Source of the DNA: Paludibacteraceae bacterium
GTDB taxonomy: Bacteria > Bacteroidota > Bacteroidia > Bacteroidales > Paludibacteraceae
NCBI GenBank assembly: GCA_017559505.1
Contig: JAFYSF010000027.1
Coordinates: 1 to 64,000, forward strand
DNA length: 64,000 bases
Direction: 5' to 3'
How positions within the stretch are numbered: the stretch's first letter is position 1; each line of letters begins with the position of its first letter. The notes below the pieces were generated by a model. It saw only the letters and a list, made by a program, of their open reading frames with translations. It ran no database searches and was not told where the DNA came from. This document shows, piece after piece, positions 37,368 through 46,868 of this stretch. The position numbers and the translations under genes are program-made.

Positions 37368-38963
37368 ATGAAAAAAATTATTTTCTTATTAGTTTGTCTA
37401 CTTATGCTAGTAGCAAATGTAAATGCTTATGATGCCATAATAGATGGCATGTATTTTAATTTAAACGAAGAAACTTTAACTGCAACCATCACTCACAAAG
37501 GTGGGCAATATGGATATTCTGATGGACTAAATTCATATTTAGGCTCAGAAGTTATAGTCCCTGCAACAGTTACTTTTAAAGGAAAGACATATAATGTAAC
37601 ATCCGTAAATAGTTATACCTTTTATAAGTGTCAAAATTTAACCAAAGTTGTACTACCAGAGAGTGTAAGATCTATCGGTGTTGATGCATTTTTCGATTCT
37701 CCAGTTTTAACAGATATCACAATACCAAATAACATTGAAACTATTGGTGCAGGCGCTTTTGAAAATACCCCTTGGATTGATAATTTCCCTGATGGATGTA
37801 TTTATTTCGGTACTATTTTATATAAATATAAAGGAGAATTGCCTAATAATGCTAACATTGAAGTAAAAGAAGGCACAACATCTATTATGGATAATGCTTT
37901 TTCTTCTTTTCTTAACCTTTCTTGTATAAATATAAAATCTGTTACTTTACCTTCTTCTTTGAAAATAATAGGGAGGGAAGCATTTTATATGTGTAGCGCA
38001 ATGGAAAGAATCAATATTCCTAAAAATGTGATATACTTAGGTGATCGCTGCTTCCAAAACTGTTATAAGTTAGACTCAATTATTCTACCAGAAGGACTTG
38101 AATATATTGGACACAATGCGTTTGAAAATTGTACTCATTTGACAGAAATAATTGTTCCTAATTCAGTAAAAACATTAGGGGCAGGTTGTTTTAATCGATG
38201 TGGATTAGTTTCTGCTATTATAGGCGATGGCGTAGAAGAAATTCTATCCAATACATTTAAATGTAACTATTTAACAACTGTCAAATTAGGTAAATCAATA
38301 AAAAAAATAGAATCATATGCATTTTCTACTGTAATGAGTAACGAATCTTTCATTTCAACTCTTGTTATTGATGCCGAAATAGCACCAACTGCGCCACATG
38401 ATGCATTAAACCTAAATCCTGATTGTGAAATACAAGTACCATGTGGTAGCCGTTCTTCATATAAAGCTCTTACATTACCATATGGCAATTATAATGTAAC
38501 AGAGAATACCTATTCACTAAATATATATACTAATTATCTTATTGATGATTTTATAATAGAAAGACTCGCTTTAGGTCATATTTTATACCATAAAATGCCA
38601 AGTTGCGATGATAATGTAGCTAATATAGAGGCTGTACCTAACTTTAGTAGCTATGAATTTGTTAAATGGTCAGACGAATGCACAGACAATCCTCGAACTA
38701 TAGAATTACATCAAGATACGATACTATATGCCATCTTTAAGGAAAAAAATTCAGATGTAATAATTAACAACCTTAATGAACAAGCATCTAAAATATATAC
38801 AAAAAACAATACACTATTTATTGAAGAAAATGAGATGAATTTCCGCATTATGACAACTGATGGCAAAATCATATATTCCGGAAAAGAACAACAAATTGTA
38901 TTGCCTAACGGTTTATATTTTATTATTTTTGAAAACGGATATACTTATAAATTTGTATTGTAA
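37368..38963 (+). CDS. BspA-type leucine-rich-repeat protein with T9SS-like tail
   Basis: 531 residues. Signal peptide MKKIIFLLVCLLMLVANVNA. Residues ~65-330 contain LRR_5 (BspA-like) repeats, for example VVLPESVRSIGVDAFFDSPV, ITIPNNIETIGAGAFEN, INIPKNVIYLGDRCFQNC and IILPEGLEYIGHNAFENC. Such repeats occur in surface proteins of oral and gut Bacteroidetes and protists. The last ~55 residues (MTTDGKIIYSGKEQQIVL, NGLYFIIFENGYTYKFVL) look like a short T9SS sorting domain. A possible -7 box TACCTTTG lies at 37325-37332 but the -33 TTG is not clear. A terminator follows at 38981. Confidence 0.85.
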   Translation: MKKIIFLLVCLLMLVANVNAYDAIIDGMYFNLNEETLTATITHKGGQYGYSDGLNSYLGSEVIVPATVTFKGKTYNVTSVNSYTFYKCQNLTKVVLPESVRSIGVDAFFDSPVLTDITIPNNIETIGAGAFENTPWIDNFPDGCIYFGTILYKYKGELPNNANIEVKEGTTSIMDNAFSSFLNLSCINIKSVTLPSSLKIIGREAFYMCSAMERINIPKNVIYLGDRCFQNCYKLDSIILPEGLEYIGHNAFENCTHLTEIIVPNSVKTLGAGCFNRCGLVSAIIGDGVEEILSNTFKCNYLTTVKLGKSIKKIESYAFSTVMSNESFISTLVIDAEIAPTAPHDALNLNPDCEIQVPCGSRSSYKALTLPYGNYNVTENTYSLNIYTNYLIDDFIIERLALGHILYHKMPSCDDNVANIEAVPNFSSYEFVKWSDECTDNPRTIELHQDTILYAIFKEKNSDVIINNLNEQASKIYTKNNTLFIEENEMNFRIMTTDGKIIYSGKEQQIVLPNGLYFIIFENGYTYKFVL

Positions 38964-38980
38964 TTGATTGATATAAATAA

Positions 38981-39020
38981 AAAAGATGACTAAAGATTAT
39001 GTTTTAGTCATCTTTTTTTT
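38981..39020 (+). terminator. Terminator after the LRR protein gene
   Basis: AAAAGATGACTAAA / TTTTAGTCATCTTTT stem with a 7-nt loop and a run of T, 17 bp after the stop. Confidence 0.85.
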
Positions 39021-39141
39021 GTTGTCCCCAAATAAAAAATCTATTTCTTACAAAGGAAATAATTTACTCATAGGCAACTCCTCTATTCATTACAAAAAAG
39101 AATTATAACATTCAACACACAATAAACCATCTTAAATTTCG

Positions 39142-39225
39142 TTAAATATACGTCAGTTCAATATAAATATCGCATCATATCTGTGCAATCTGTGGGAAAT
39201 AAAAGCTATATAGAACTCATGTTAA
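39142..39225. mobile_element. MITE-like element, copy C (short)
   Basis: 84 bp: left end TTAAATATACGTCAGTTCAA, right end TATATAGAACTCATGTTAA. The interior keeps only ATCTGTGCAATCTGTGGG and lacks the GAGCGA hairpin. It lies just upstream of the gene at 39267, so it may form part of its leader. Confidence 0.65.
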
Positions 39226-39266
39226 ATACACAAATAAAGTCCAAATCGAAAACACATAAATATAAT

Positions 39267-40268
39267 ATGAAAAAATCAAGTTTAATACCTTTTATCTCGA
39301 CTTTATTATTCTGTGCTTGTGAAACTCAAATTGAAACTCCCACTACTGAGGACAATGAAGAATATGAATTTAAAGTTGAAAATGGCATATTACCTGGAAT
39401 ATTTTCAGTATCTGATAGCACTACAATTCATTTTTCTCAAGGCAATTTACAATATCATGTATCAACAAACTCTTGGCGATTTGCCGAACATCAAACTGAT
39501 GTGATTGAGGAAAACTTTTATACCCTAAAAACCACAAAATATAGCAAAATCATTGATCTATTCAGTTGGGCCACATCTGGATTCAACAATACTAAACTCG
39601 ACTCATTAGCAGTCAATTATCAGCCTTGGTCAACGAGCGACCAATACAACCCCTCTTGCACCGACAACCCTTATGGCTATGGTTTTTCTCTATTTTTCTT
39701 GGATACTATAAAAAATGATACCATCGACATAATATTAGATTTCAGCATCGACAGTACAAATTACGATTGGGGCATTTACAACGCAATCGAAAACGGAGGC
39801 AACCATGATAGCCTCTGGAGAACTCTAACGCAAGATGAATGGCACTATTTAATATATCAACGAAAAAACGCAGAAAAACTATATGGCATTGCCTCCATTA
39901 ATGGCACAAATGGCATTATTTTTCTACCCGACAATTGGATTTCTCCCCCTGATATTACTTTTAATCCCGGATTAGGTGATGCATTTGGAATAAATTATTT
40001 TAAAATCAAAAATTATTTTAACGCAAATAAATGGCATAAAATGCAACTTGCCGGAGCTGTATTCCTACCTGCTTGTGGATTCCGAAATGGCATAGAATTT
40101 AACAACCTAAATATTACAGGAGCTTATTGGACGTCCTCATGTCCAATACAAAACAACCCCAGATATCTCTATTTCTATTCTAATTATTTAACCCTAACAT
40201 CCGGAAACAATCCCCATTACGGACATGCAGTCCGCCTTGTCTACCAACAACCATTACAAAACAATTAA
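39267..40268 (+). CDS. FISUMP-like lipoprotein
   Basis: 333 residues from the ATG at 39267, preferred over a longer frame from 39183 that would begin in a MITE-like element, because it opens a lipoprotein signal (MKKSSLIPFISTLLFCAC). The mature part has the typical order: FSVSDSTTIHFSQGNLQYHV, IDLFSWATSGFN, DWGIYNAIENGG, WRTLTQDEWHYLIYQRKNA, NGIIFLPDNW, GAVFLPACGFRNG, AYWTSS and HAVRLVYQ. This family is abundant on Bacteroidales surfaces; its function is unknown. The following lipoprotein gene starts 45 bp later and may be cotranscribed. Confidence 0.82.
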   Translation: MKKSSLIPFISTLLFCACETQIETPTTEDNEEYEFKVENGILPGIFSVSDSTTIHFSQGNLQYHVSTNSWRFAEHQTDVIEENFYTLKTTKYSKIIDLFSWATSGFNNTKLDSLAVNYQPWSTSDQYNPSCTDNPYGYGFSLFFLDTIKNDTIDIILDFSIDSTNYDWGIYNAIENGGNHDSLWRTLTQDEWHYLIYQRKNAEKLYGIASINGTNGIIFLPDNWISPPDITFNPGLGDAFGINYFKIKNYFNANKWHKMQLAGAVFLPACGFRNGIEFNNLNITGAYWTSSCPIQNNPRYLYFYSNYLTLTSGNNPHYGHAVRLVYQQPLQNN

Positions 40269-40313
40269 GTCATAATATCAAACAAATCATTATTAACTAA
40301 AAAATATATAATT

Positions 40314-41186
40314 ATGAAAAAGTCAATTTTATTATTTACAATTATCGCATCCGTTTTTGTTGCTTGCAATCCACAAAAAGATGTTGATTATGTCAATCAA
40401 GATGTCTATGGTATTTGGGCGTTTACAACTAATCATCCATATACCGACCAAACAATTATAGATACATTAATTTACCAAATAAGCGCAGAAAATAGTAAAT
40501 TCATTTCAGAAGATTCTCTCATAATATACCATGGCAAAGATGAATACACCGATAATTCTGACATTGGCTATATCAAATACAAATACGAAGTCGTTAAGGA
40601 TGAAAAACTCATATTAACTTTCTACAACCGCCTTCACGAAACATATACTACACGCGAATTTCAATGGCGACCTGACTTATCCATCATTGTTGACTCGATG
40701 AATACAAATTCAAGTTCAAAATTAGAAATAAAAGGTCTTTTAGGTAAATATGAATGGATTTCAACCGAAACTGCAGGTAACAAAAATAAATATATTACTG
40801 ACACATTAGAAAATTCAATTATTGAATTCAAAATTAATGATTTTATACTTCTAAGTGGAACAAGTATTCCTAACATACAAAAAGGCGATGAAAAAGGAAT
40901 ATATTTTAGACACACAATGCCATCTTATAGCGCAATCATAAGCAAAAAAAATGCAGGTGTCATCGACGATAAAGTACTAACTCCTATTTCTAAAGAGTAT
41001 AATAATAAAACAAATGAGGCATATTATACAATTACATTTTGGTTTCCAAAATATATAGATAATGAATATAGTGGACTTATGAGTGCTTTCGGAGGAAGCT
41101 TCTATGCTTATTCATTAAATAATAATGAATTGATTTTAAATGATGAATTTTCTGATATTGTCATAACATTTAGAAAAATAGAATAA
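40314..41186 (+). CDS. Lipoprotein of unknown function
   Basis: 290 residues. Signal MKKSILLFTIIASVFVAC with lipobox. The mature part may hold two related beta-rich halves: VYGIWAFTTN at residue ~35 and LLGKYEWISTE at ~140 look like two lipocalin-type first strands (GxW/GxYxW). The end (GSFYAYSLNNNELILNDEF, SDIVITFRKIE) fits the last strands. I do not recognise a named family. It lies 45 bp after the FISUMP-like gene and is followed by a terminator. Confidence 0.75.
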   Translation: MKKSILLFTIIASVFVACNPQKDVDYVNQDVYGIWAFTTNHPYTDQTIIDTLIYQISAENSKFISEDSLIIYHGKDEYTDNSDIGYIKYKYEVVKDEKLILTFYNRLHETYTTREFQWRPDLSIIVDSMNTNSSSKLEIKGLLGKYEWISTETAGNKNKYITDTLENSIIEFKINDFILLSGTSIPNIQKGDEKGIYFRHTMPSYSAIISKKNAGVIDDKVLTPISKEYNNKTNEAYYTITFWFPKYIDNEYSGLMSAFGGSFYAYSLNNNELILNDEFSDIVITFRKIE

Positions 41187-41203
41187 ATACAATTAAAAAA
41201 TTA

Positions 41204-41236
41204 GCAGACACTCATTTATTGGGTGTCTGCTTTTTT
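41204..41236 (+). terminator. Terminator after the 40314 lipoprotein gene
   Basis: GCAGACAC / GGTGTCTGC stem with a 10-nt loop and six T, 17 bp after the stop. Confidence 0.85.
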
Positions 41237-41376
41237 ATGCGCTACTACGAATTCCCACCCTACCCTTTAGCAAGGCACAAGCAAACTGCTCCTTAGAAAA
41301 CAGCCATCTTCACACCCTATATTTGCAAATGTTGCAAAGTGCAATGACTACTTATTTTAGTTCAATGACAACAAAT

Positions 41377-41638
41377 TTAGAAATATGTCTATATTTTTAG
41401 GAAAAAACAGACCTACTTCACTATAACTTTGCAATTGCAAAGTTGCAAAGTTCAACTAAACCACTGATTATCAAAAACAACACCACATTTCACACCACAA
41501 ACCAAATAAAACCATCATCCACACAACTACAACACAATCAACCAATTACCCGAACTTTGCAAACTTTGCGAACTTTGCAACCCTCTATTTACCTACAAAA
41601 CCCATATCTTTTTCCTAAAAATATAGACACATCCCTAA
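41377..41638. mobile_element. 262-bp inverted-repeat element without ORF
   Basis: The left arm 41377-41407 (TTAG..AT.TGTCTATATTTT, then TAGGAAAAA) and right arm 41609-41638 are inverted copies of ~31 bp with only about three mismatches. Inside is a second inverted pair built of GTTGCAAAGTTC words (41433-41453 and 41551-41581). No protein of quality is encoded. It lies between convergent genes, where no promoter is needed. It resembles a MITE or a protein-binding site cluster, and differs in sequence from the TTAACATG family. Confidence 0.65.
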
Positions 41639-41683
41639 GATAATTGCCTCAAAACAAACAAATAACACTATAAATCAAACAAT

Positions 41684-41724
41684 AAAAAAACTTCATTCCG
41701 CAAACGCAGAATGAAGTTTTTTTA
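41684..41724 (-). terminator. Terminator after ileS
   Basis: AAAACTTCATTC / GAATGAAGTTTT with an inner GC..GC pair and T-runs on both sides, 25 bp after the ileS stop. Confidence 0.85.
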
Positions 41725-41748
41725 CCATTTATATTCAAAATCAAAATT

Positions 41749-44700
41749 TTACACTTTTGCAACCATGACTTTTACAATATAATCTTCAAAATCAAGGTCG
41801 GTAGCATTGGCAAGTGTATCTACCAAACGAATTTCGTTTGCAAGCACTTGTCCGCCAATATATTCAGTGTAGTTAATCACTGCATCATTGATAGCATCGA
41901 GGCGTTCGATTTCAACCTCAATTTTATCTGTGATTTCATAGCCGTTGCTCTTACGGATATTTTGGATACGATTAACCAATTCACGAGCAATACCCTCTTG
42001 ACGAAGTTCTTCAGTTACGGTAACATCGAGTGCAATAGTGAGTGTACCCTCGTTAGCCACCAACCAACCTGGCATATCTTCTGTAGCAATTTCTACATCG
42101 GCAAGTTCAACAACAACTGCACCCGAAGCCAAGTCAAGTTGAGCAGAGCCATTGCGTTCGATTGCCGAGATAGCAGCTTGGTCCCAAGCACCGATTACGG
42201 CAGCAATCTCTTTCATTTGTTTGCCATATTTTTTACCAAGAGTTTTGAAGTTTGGTTTAATACGTTTCACAAGCGAGATAGATGAATCGTCAGCCGATAC
42301 AATTTCAAGCTCTTTCACGTTAACTTCAGTTTTGATAAGGTCGGCAATATAAGAGAGTTGCTCACGTGTTTTGTCGTCAGCAGCAGGAATAACAGCTTTT
42401 TGAAGAGGTTGACGCACTTTTTTCTCTGCTTTACGACGCAATGCAAGAATCATAGAAGATGATTGTTGAGCAAGTTGCATGCACTCTTCGAGATTTTTAT
42501 CGATGAGCGATTCGTCGCATACAGGGAATTGAGCCAAGTGAACTGATTCGGCAGTCTCTTTGCCTGTTGCAGCATCTAAGTCGAGATACAATTGGTCAGC
42601 AAAGAATGGCGCAATAGGAGCCATCAATTTAGCCACTGTAGCAAGACAAGTATAAAGAGTTTGATAAGCTGAGATTTTATCAGTATTATACTCGCCACCC
42701 CAATAGCGTTTACGATTCAAGCGCACATACCAGTTAGAGAGATTTTCGCCTACGAAATCTTGGATTGCACGACCAGCACGAGTTGGTTCATAGTTTTCGA
42801 AATGTTCAGTACACTCTTTCACCAACGAGTTCAAAAGAGAAAGAATCCAACGGTCGATTTCAGGACGTTCTGCTACTGGAACATCTGCCTCGTTATATTC
42901 GAAGCCATCTACGTTAGCATAAAGTGCGAAGAATGAGTATGTATTATAGAGAGTACCGAAGAATTTACGACGAACTTCTTCAACACCTTCTACGTCGAAT
43001 TTGAGGTTATCCCATGGTGATGCATTTGTCATCATATACCAACGCAATGGGTCAGAGCCATATTTCTCGATTGTTGAGAATGGGTCAACAGCATTGCCGA
43101 GGCGTTTTGACATTTTGTTACCATTTTTGTCAAGCACAAGACCATTAGAGATAACATTTTTGAATGCCACTGAATTGAACACCATTGTGCCAATTGCATG
43201 AAGCGTAAAGAACCAACCACGAGTTTGGTCAACACCTTCAGAGATAAAGTCAGCAGGATATACTGATTTAGAATCGAATGCTTCTTTATTTTCGAAAGGA
43301 TAATGGATTTGAGCGTAAGGCATAGCACCAGAGTCGAACCAAACGTCGATAAGGTCGAGTTCACGTTTCATTGGTTTGCCTGCTTCGCTCACGAGGATGA
43401 TACCATCTACGTATGGACGGTGAAGGTCAATGTTAGATGGATCCCAATTCTCTTTGCTCATATCGCCAAGGCGGAAGTTTTTGTATGGGTTTTCAGTCAT
43501 GAAACCTGCAGCGATTGATTTTTCAATTTCGCCAAGCAACTCTTCTACCGAGCCAATACATTTTTCTTCTGAGCCATCTTCAGTACGCCAAATAGGAAGC
43601 GGAGTACCCCAATAGCGAGAACGAGAAAGGTTCCAATCTTGCAAGTTTTCGAGCCATTTACCAAAACGACCAGTACCTGTAGATTGAGGTTTCCAGTTGA
43701 TAGTTTCGTTGAGAGCAATCATCTCATCGCGCACAGCAGTAGTGCGGATAAACCAAGAGTCAAGTGGATAATAGAGCACTGGTTTGTCAGTACGCCAGCA
43801 GTGAGGATAATTGTGGACATGTTTTTCGATGCGGAACACAAGGTTTTGTTGTTTAAGCATCATACAGATAGCCACATCGAGAGTTTCATCTTGGTCAGTA
43901 AGAGTTGAATCGTAAGCGTTTTTAACAAAACGACCTGCAAATTCATTATATTTTTCTACATCAACTTGCGCTTTAACAAAATCAGCATCGAGGTCTTCGA
44001 GGAGGAAGAATTTACCAGTCATATCCACCATTGGACGAGTTTCGCCCTTAGCAGTAAGCATAGTCAAACCTGGCACACCAGCTTTTTTAGCCACGAATGC
44101 GTCATCAGCACCAAATGTTGGAGCAATATGTACGATACCAGTACCATCTTCAGTAGTTACATAGTCGCCTTGGATTACACGGAACGCACCTTCGCCTGGG
44201 TTCACCCAAGGAATGAGTTGTTCGTATTCAGAGTCGACCAAATCAACACCCATACATTCGCCAACTACGCGATAAGGCACAAGTTTATCGCCCGGTTTGT
44301 AGTCTTCCATTGCCACCTCAGCAGCTTTTGGATTGAAAAGAGAAGCAAACAAAGGTTTAGCCACGATATATGTAGCAGGTACGCCTGTGTATGGATTGAA
44401 TGATTCTACTGCAAGATATTCGATTTTTGGGCCAACGCAAAGTGCTGTATTTGAAGGCAAAGTCCAAGGAGTAGTAGTCCAAGCCAAGAAATAGACATCA
44501 CCTTTGAGGTTGTTGAAACCATTTACTTTTTTAGCCTTGAATTGAGCAGTACAAGTAGTATCTTTCACATCGCGATAGCAACCAGGTTGGTTCAATTCGT
44601 GAGTAGAAAGACCTGTACCAGCAGCAGGTGAATATGGTTGGATTGTATAGCCTTTATACAACAAACCTTTGTTATACAATTGTTTGAGCAACCACCAAAG

Positions 44701-45177
44701 AGTTTCGATATATTTGTTATCGTAAGTGATATATGGGTCGTTCATATCTACCCAATAACCCATTTTGTGAGTAAGATCTTCCCACTCACGAGTATATTTC
44801 ATAACGTCAGCACGACAAGCAGCATTGTATTCGTCAACCGAAATTTTCTTACCAATATCCTCTTTAGTGATACCAAGACGTTTTTCTACACCAAGTTCCA
44901 CAGGCAAGCCGTGAGTATCCCAACCTGCTTTACGTTTCACTTGGAAACCTTGCATAGTTTTATAACGGCAGAAAGTATCTTTGATAGTACGCGCCATAAC
45001 GTGGTGAATACCAGGCATACCATTGGCAGAAGGAGGTCCTTCATAGAATACAAACGAAGGATGACCTTCACGTTCAGCAACACTCTTGTGGAACAAATCC
45101 TTAGCGTCCCACTCCTCTAACATTCTCTTGTTCACGTCGGACAAATTTAGTCCGCCATACTCTTTAAATTTTTTCAT
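41749..45177 (-). CDS. ileS: Isoleucyl-tRNA synthetase
   Basis: 1142 residues, the long form usual in Bacteroidota. It charges tRNA-Ile with isoleucine. Class I motifs: HIGH-like GIHH in PPSANGMPGIHHVMA near residue 57, KMSKR in NGNKMSKRLGNAVDP near 690, the CP1 editing domain in between (about 185-420), and an anticodon-binding domain (NRKRYWGGEYNTDKI) with a C-terminal extension (~970-1142). It has a clear promoter at 45271-45301 with a leader of ~87 nt and its own terminator. No T-box could be seen. Confidence 0.97.
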   Translation of the reverse strand: MKKFKEYGGLNLSDVNKRMLEEWDAKDLFHKSVAEREGHPSFVFYEGPPSANGMPGIHHVMARTIKDTFCRYKTMQGFQVKRKAGWDTHGLPVELGVEKRLGITKEDIGKKISVDEYNAACRADVMKYTREWEDLTHKMGYWVDMNDPYITYDNKYIETLWWLLKQLYNKGLLYKGYTIQPYSPAAGTGLSTHELNQPGCYRDVKDTTCTAQFKAKKVNGFNNLKGDVYFLAWTTTPWTLPSNTALCVGPKIEYLAVESFNPYTGVPATYIVAKPLFASLFNPKAAEVAMEDYKPGDKLVPYRVVGECMGVDLVDSEYEQLIPWVNPGEGAFRVIQGDYVTTEDGTGIVHIAPTFGADDAFVAKKAGVPGLTMLTAKGETRPMVDMTGKFFLLEDLDADFVKAQVDVEKYNEFAGRFVKNAYDSTLTDQDETLDVAICMMLKQQNLVFRIEKHVHNYPHCWRTDKPVLYYPLDSWFIRTTAVRDEMIALNETINWKPQSTGTGRFGKWLENLQDWNLSRSRYWGTPLPIWRTEDGSEEKCIGSVEELLGEIEKSIAAGFMTENPYKNFRLGDMSKENWDPSNIDLHRPYVDGIILVSEAGKPMKRELDLIDVWFDSGAMPYAQIHYPFENKEAFDSKSVYPADFISEGVDQTRGWFFTLHAIGTMVFNSVAFKNVISNGLVLDKNGNKMSKRLGNAVDPFSTIEKYGSDPLRWYMMTNASPWDNLKFDVEGVEEVRRKFFGTLYNTYSFFALYANVDGFEYNEADVPVAERPEIDRWILSLLNSLVKECTEHFENYEPTRAGRAIQDFVGENLSNWYVRLNRKRYWGGEYNTDKISAYQTLYTCLATVAKLMAPIAPFFADQLYLDLDAATGKETAESVHLAQFPVCDESLIDKNLEECMQLAQQSSSMILALRRKAEKKVRQPLQKAVIPAADDKTREQLSYIADLIKTEVNVKELEIVSADDSSISLVKRIKPNFKTLGKKYGKQMKEIAAVIGAWDQAAISAIERNGSAQLDLASGAVVVELADVEIATEDMPGWLVANEGTLTIALDVTVTEELRQEGIARELVNRIQNIRKSNGYEITDKIEVEIERLDAINDAVINYTEYIGGQVLANEIRLVDTLANATDLDFEDYIVKVMVAKV

Positions 45178-45270
45178 ATTTTATTAGTAGTAAACATTTT
45201 ATTAATAGCAAATAATAGGCAAAAAGTCGTGAAACTTACTTACTTTTTTATTCTGACACCAAATAAAGCG

Positions 45271-45301
45271 CAAAGATACAAAAAAACAACTAAAAAAACA
45301 A
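45271..45301 (-). promoter_or_regulatory. Promoter of ileS
   Basis: Minus strand TTG (45299-45301), 20 bp, TATCTTTG (45271-45278). Predicted start near 45264. Confidence 0.6.
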
Positions 45302-45356
45302 TAAAATCTAAATAATATTTTACCAATAAATCATGTTTCAAAACATCCTTGTTAAA

Positions 45357-45542
45357 TTAACATGAATTAGACATAAATTTCCCTCTCACGAAATACATAA
45401 AATTTACTATTTATCTCCCACAGATTGCACAGATTTTCACAGATTTCTCTTTTTTTCTCATTCGATTCGCTCTTTTGCTTTGCAAAATCGCTCTACAGAT
45501 GACACAGATTACCTCCTGCATTTTATATCTAACTAAGATTAA
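45357..45542. mobile_element. MITE-like element, copy D
   Basis: 186 bp. Left end TTAACATGAATTAGACATAA, right end TTATATCTAACTAAGATTAA. The inside has CACAGATTGCACAGATTTTC and CGCTCTTTTGCTTTGC...CGCTCT as in copy F. It lies between ileS and the convergent-side lipoprotein terminator. Confidence 0.75.
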
Positions 45543-45580
45543 ATCACTAAATTTCACAAGAATTTCAAGATTCTCAAAAT

Positions 45581-45617
45581 AAAAAACGAAGTAGAGCAAT
45601 TAGTCTACCTCGTTTTT
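45581..45617 (-). terminator. Terminator after the SH3-membrane lipoprotein gene
   Basis: AAAAACGAAGTAGA / TCTACCTCGTTTTT around an 8-nt loop with T-runs, 36 bp after the stop. Confidence 0.8.
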
Positions 45618-45652
45618 TATCTTAGGATTTACAATTATAACACCTTGTTATA

Positions 45653-46858
45653 TCATTTCTTACTCCAAGTTCCATCCCAGTTTTTTTCCCAATGATCCCC
45701 ACATTGATCTCGACCAGACCAATCATTATAATGTTCTATTCTGCGAAAACCAAATTCCCCAGGAACACTCACTTCGGTATATTCCTTCACTTCCTCATCA
45801 GATGAAGAACTACTTAAACCACCAGAACTACCACTACTAAAAGCACCTTCTATTGCTCCTGGTAATGCACCAACAACCGCATCTACAATCAAAATACCAC
45901 AAATTATCCAAAAATAAAATCGCAGTGTTAATATAGTGCATACAATAGTAGGAGGTAAACAAACTAAAGTCAAAATTACCAAAATAAGACAACGAAATAC
46001 ACCCCCTTGATTTTTAACGATATAATATAAATATAATATCAAAAAAACAACATTCCAAATACCAGCCAAAATAACAGCATAATCAGACCAACCTTCAATC
46101 CAATAAGCACATACCATAACCAAAACCAAAGCAACCAAATTACCTTTTATCAGTAATTTTGGTTTTGGTTTTGAATTATTTCCTACAAGTTCTGTAATTG
46201 CCTTCCAATAAATACCCCACATCGAAATAGCCCCCAAAAGCTTAAACAACAGAATAAATATACCCATAATTATAGTATATTCAATATCAGAAGTAAAATA
46301 TGAGGTAAAGAAAAATATATAAGTATAGAGCAAATTTGGCAACAATGCAAAAACATATATCTTCCAACTTGGAATAGCCTCTTCCTTGCATGTCAAATAA
46401 ATAACTGATGCAAAAACAAGAATTATAGCTATAAGTTCAACCCATTTCGAGCGTTTCATTTTTGCGTCACCATTAGCTTCACACAAATCTAAAAAAAACA
46501 CAGAAATAGCTTGTTCATACTCCACTAGATCATCTTTATAATTTTTCTTACGAACACGATACTCCTCCATTTCTGAAGAAATATATTTACTAAGAACATA
46601 ACCTGTTTCACCAGAAGACAAAGTTACTTTATGCCACTCATCGTTAAAAGGAACAGCTTGCTCAAGCGCAGTGTACTTTTTAGGTTTGGCTAATACATTA
46701 GCTTTTGTAGATGGTGATTCACGCACACTAACAGCATTTTGACAATTATCGATATAAAAAACTTCACGAGTATCGTAAATATAATCATCATAGCTATCAC
46801 AAGCAGTAAAAAGTCCGCACAAAAGCGTCAGCAATATGAAGAAACAAATGTTTTTCAT
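45653..46858 (-). CDS. Lipoprotein with SH3-like domain and several membrane helices
   Basis: 401 residues. N-terminal lipoprotein signal (ICFFILLTLLCGLFTAC). Residues ~35-95 look like a bacterial SH3 domain (NAVSVRESPSTKANVLAKPK, WHKVTLSSGETGYVLSKYIS). After a short linker, about six hydrophobic segments follow (WVELIAIILVFASVIYL, then YVFALLPNLLYTYIFFF, and so on to about residue 335). The tail is Ser/Gly-rich and ends in hydrophilic DHWEKNWDGTWSKK. A lipobox in front of a polytopic membrane region is unusual. Family not recognised. It begins 10 bp after the acyl-CoA ligase stop, so it is probably the second gene of that transcript. Confidence 0.75.
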   Translation of the reverse strand: MKNICFFILLTLLCGLFTACDSYDDYIYDTREVFYIDNCQNAVSVRESPSTKANVLAKPKKYTALEQAVPFNDEWHKVTLSSGETGYVLSKYISSEMEEYRVRKKNYKDDLVEYEQAISVFFLDLCEANGDAKMKRSKWVELIAIILVFASVIYLTCKEEAIPSWKIYVFALLPNLLYTYIFFFTSYFTSDIEYTIIMGIFILLFKLLGAISMWGIYWKAITELVGNNSKPKPKLLIKGNLVALVLVMVCAYWIEGWSDYAVILAGIWNVVFLILYLYYIVKNQGGVFRCLILVILTLVCLPPTIVCTILTLRFYFWIICGILIVDAVVGALPGAIEGAFSSGSSGGLSSSSSDEEVKEYTEVSVPGEFGFRRIEHYNDWSGRDQCGDHWEKNWDGTWSKK

Positions 46859-46868
46859 AAATTATTTC

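Noticed and set aside
39183..39266. Longer start for the FISUMP-like lipoprotein
   Set aside because: The extension overlaps MITE-like copy C and masks the lipoprotein signal that begins at 39267.
41443..41643. 66-codon plus-strand frame
   Set aside because: It lies inside the 262-bp inverted-repeat element; Thr/Gln-rich composition follows from the GCAAAGTT words.
41204..41748. Replication origin suggested by clustered TTGCAAAG words
   Set aside because: No DnaA-box set, no dnaA or dnaN neighbours; the arms fit an inverted-repeat element better.
45178..45264. T-box riboswitch in the ileS leader
   Set aside because: The leader is only ~87 nt, AT-rich, with no T-box sequence or specifier loop.
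45411..45599. 62-codon minus-strand frame between ileS and the SH3 lipoprotein gene
   Set aside because: It falls within MITE-like copy D and the adjacent terminator.
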